A DNA stretch of 13,611 nucleotides. Origin: an uncultured Clostridia bacterium. Its GTDB lineage: Bacteria > Bacillota > Clostridia > TANB77 > CAG-508. A program made the position numbers and the translations under genes. The notes beneath the pieces are model-generated. The model saw only the letters and a program-made list of their open reading frames with translations, was not told the origin of the DNA and made no database searches. Position 1 is the first letter of the stretch, and the number at the start of each line of letters is the position of its first letter. Below are positions 12,443 to 13,611 of the stretch, piece by piece. Location of the stretch: positions 1-13,611 of the forward strand of contig CANRFS010000023.1 of assembly GCA_947629965.1 (NCBI GenBank), given 5' to 3'.

Positions 12443-13611
12443 AATCCTAGATATCTATATGGATTATCTACATTTCCTGATTTTACAATTTCTTGTAAGT
12501 CTTTATATACACTTTCTATATCATCTGCTTTTGTATCTCTTCCACCAATTCCATATATATAATTTACCATTGGAACTTGTTTTTTATTTACATACATTGC
12601 AGATGTTACATCTTCAAATAATGCTCCGCCTGCTGCATTTAAAGAATCTGCTTTATCTAAAACTGCAACTGCTTTTACATGTTCTAAAGCTTTTGCTATT
12701 TCTTCTGCTGGAAATGGTCTAAATACTCTTAGTTTTAATAATCCTGCTTTTATTCCTTTTTCTCTTAAAGAATCTACAACAAATTTTGTTGTTCCTGCTG
12801 TTGAGTTCATACATACTATTGCTATTTCTGCATCATCTAATTTATATTCTTCAAAGAAAGAATATTTTCTTCCTGTCATTTTTTCAAATTCATCTGCTAC
12901 CTCTAAAATTACTTTTTTAGCATTTTTCATAGCCTCTGCTTGCTGTGCTTTGTGTTCAAACAAGTAAGCTTGCAAGTCTAAAGGTCCAATTGCTATTGGG
13001 TTTGCTTTATTTAAAAGATATTCGTCTGGCTTATATTCCCCTACGAATTTTTTAACTTTATCATCTTCTATTAATTCAATATTTTCAATTGAATGTGATG
13101 TTATAAATCCATCTTGACATACCATAAGTGGTAATTTTACGTTTTTATTTTCTGCAATTCTATGTGCCATTATTAAGTTATCATAAGCCTCTTGGTTATT
13201 TTCTGAAAATAACATTATCCATCCTGCATCTCTTACTCCCATAGCATCTGAATGGTCATTGTGTATATTAAGAGGACCAGATACTGCTCTGTTTACTAAA
13301 CTCATTACTATTGGAAGTCTTAAGCTTGATGCAATATATATCATCTCCCACATAAGTGACATTCCATTTGCAGATGTTGCAGTCATTGCTCTTGAACCTG
13401 CTGCTTCTGCTCCTATTGTAGCAGCCATTGCACTATGCTCACTTTCTACTGCTACAAATTCTGTATCTACATCGCCGTTACTAACAAATGTAGAAAAATA
13501 TTGTGGTATTTCTGTTGATGGTGTTATTGGGAATGCTGCTACAACATCTGGATTTATTTGTTTCATTGCAATAGCTGCTGCTTCATTACCACTTAAACGT
13601 TCTCTAACACT
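12433..13611 (-). CDS. porA: Pyruvate:ferredoxin oxidoreductase, alpha subunit (5' end outside window)
   Basis: The frame stays open to the window edge: beyond the internal Met at 13566 it reads VRERLSGNEAAAIAMKQINP, the usual PorA N-terminus, so the true start lies just upstream of the window. The N-terminal POR domain shows VAAFPITPSTEIPQYFSTF, VESEHSAMAATIGAEAAGSR, TATSANG and NRAVSGPLNIHNDHSD, the pyruvate and TPP-site segments of the PFOR family. The C-terminal transketolase-like domain shows VCMNSTAGTTKFVVDSLREK, LRVFRPFP and VLDKADSLNAAGG. These fit pyruvate better than the related 2-oxoglutarate or 2-oxoisovalerate enzymes. The protein ends LGLRR, whose codons carry the porB ribosome binding site. 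The gamma and delta subunit genes would be expected upstream, outside the window. Confidence 0.93.
   Translation of the reverse strand, partial: SVRERLSGNEAAAIAMKQINPDVVAAFPITPSTEIPQYFSTFVSNGDVDTEFVAVESEHSAMAATIGAEAAGSRAMTATSANGMSLMWEMIYIASSLRLPIVMSLVNRAVSGPLNIHNDHSDAMGVRDAGWIMLFSENNQEAYDNLIMAHRIAENKNVKLPLMVCQDGFITSHSIENIELIEDDKVKKFVGEYKPDEYLLNKANPIAIGPLDLQAYLFEHKAQQAEAMKNAKKVILEVADEFEKMTGRKYSFFEEYKLDDAEIAIVCMNSTAGTTKFVVDSLREKGIKAGLLKLRVFRPFPAEEIAKALEHVKAVAVLDKADSLNAAGGALFEDVTSAMYVNKKQVPMVNYIYGIGGRDTKADDIESVYKDLQEIVKSGNVDNPYRYLGLRR

Overview
The window is strongly AT-rich and reads as chromosome of a strictly anaerobic, low-GC Firmicute, most likely a gut-dwelling member of the Clostridia. 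The evidence is a multi-subunit pyruvate:ferredoxin oxidoreductase (porA/porB), a bile salt hydrolase, a FemX-type cell-wall enzyme, MutS2, Gram-positive Shine-Dalgarno sites and classic TTGaca/TATAAT promoters. I cannot name a species.

Layout: (1) 1-2044: the 3' end of mutS2 (+) converges on a CCA-adding tRNA nucleotidyltransferase gene (-). The two are separated by an unusually long, perfect inverted repeat that should terminate both. Each gene carries what looks like a single inserted base, at about 580 and about 1093, that cuts off its C-terminus. (2) 2045-3809: a strong promoter drives a 22-codon hydrophobic mini-gene that ends in a strong hairpin terminator. Then come a FemABX-family gene (-) and a divergent ribbon-helix-helix regulator gene (+), with TGTATACA/GTGTACAC-type sites between them. 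A second, nearly identical terminator hairpin closes the regulator gene. (3) 3815-6716: a COG2509-type FAD oxidoreductase gene (-) diverges from a gene (+) for a membrane-anchored protein with about 300 residues of Ala/Gln-rich 14-residue repeats ending in a 3D-like domain. (4) 6837-8378: a bile salt hydrolase gene followed by an HdeD-family membrane protein gene, an apparent two-gene operon on the minus strand. (5) 8474-11364: a tightly coupled pair of uncharacterised proteins (817 and 144 aa) with its own promoter. (6) 11466-13611: porB and the start-less porA, translationally coupled.

How they fit together: PorA/PorB are core fermentative energy metabolism. The bile salt hydrolase, FemX-like enzyme and 3D-domain protein concern the gut environment and cell envelope. 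MutS2 and Cca are housekeeping genes. No tRNA, rRNA, CRISPR array or transposase is visible. The parts least explained by known families are the 817/144 pair, the 22-aa mini-gene with a decayed copy of its 5' end, the two matching hairpins around the femX/RHH module, and the long palindrome between the two frameshifted genes.
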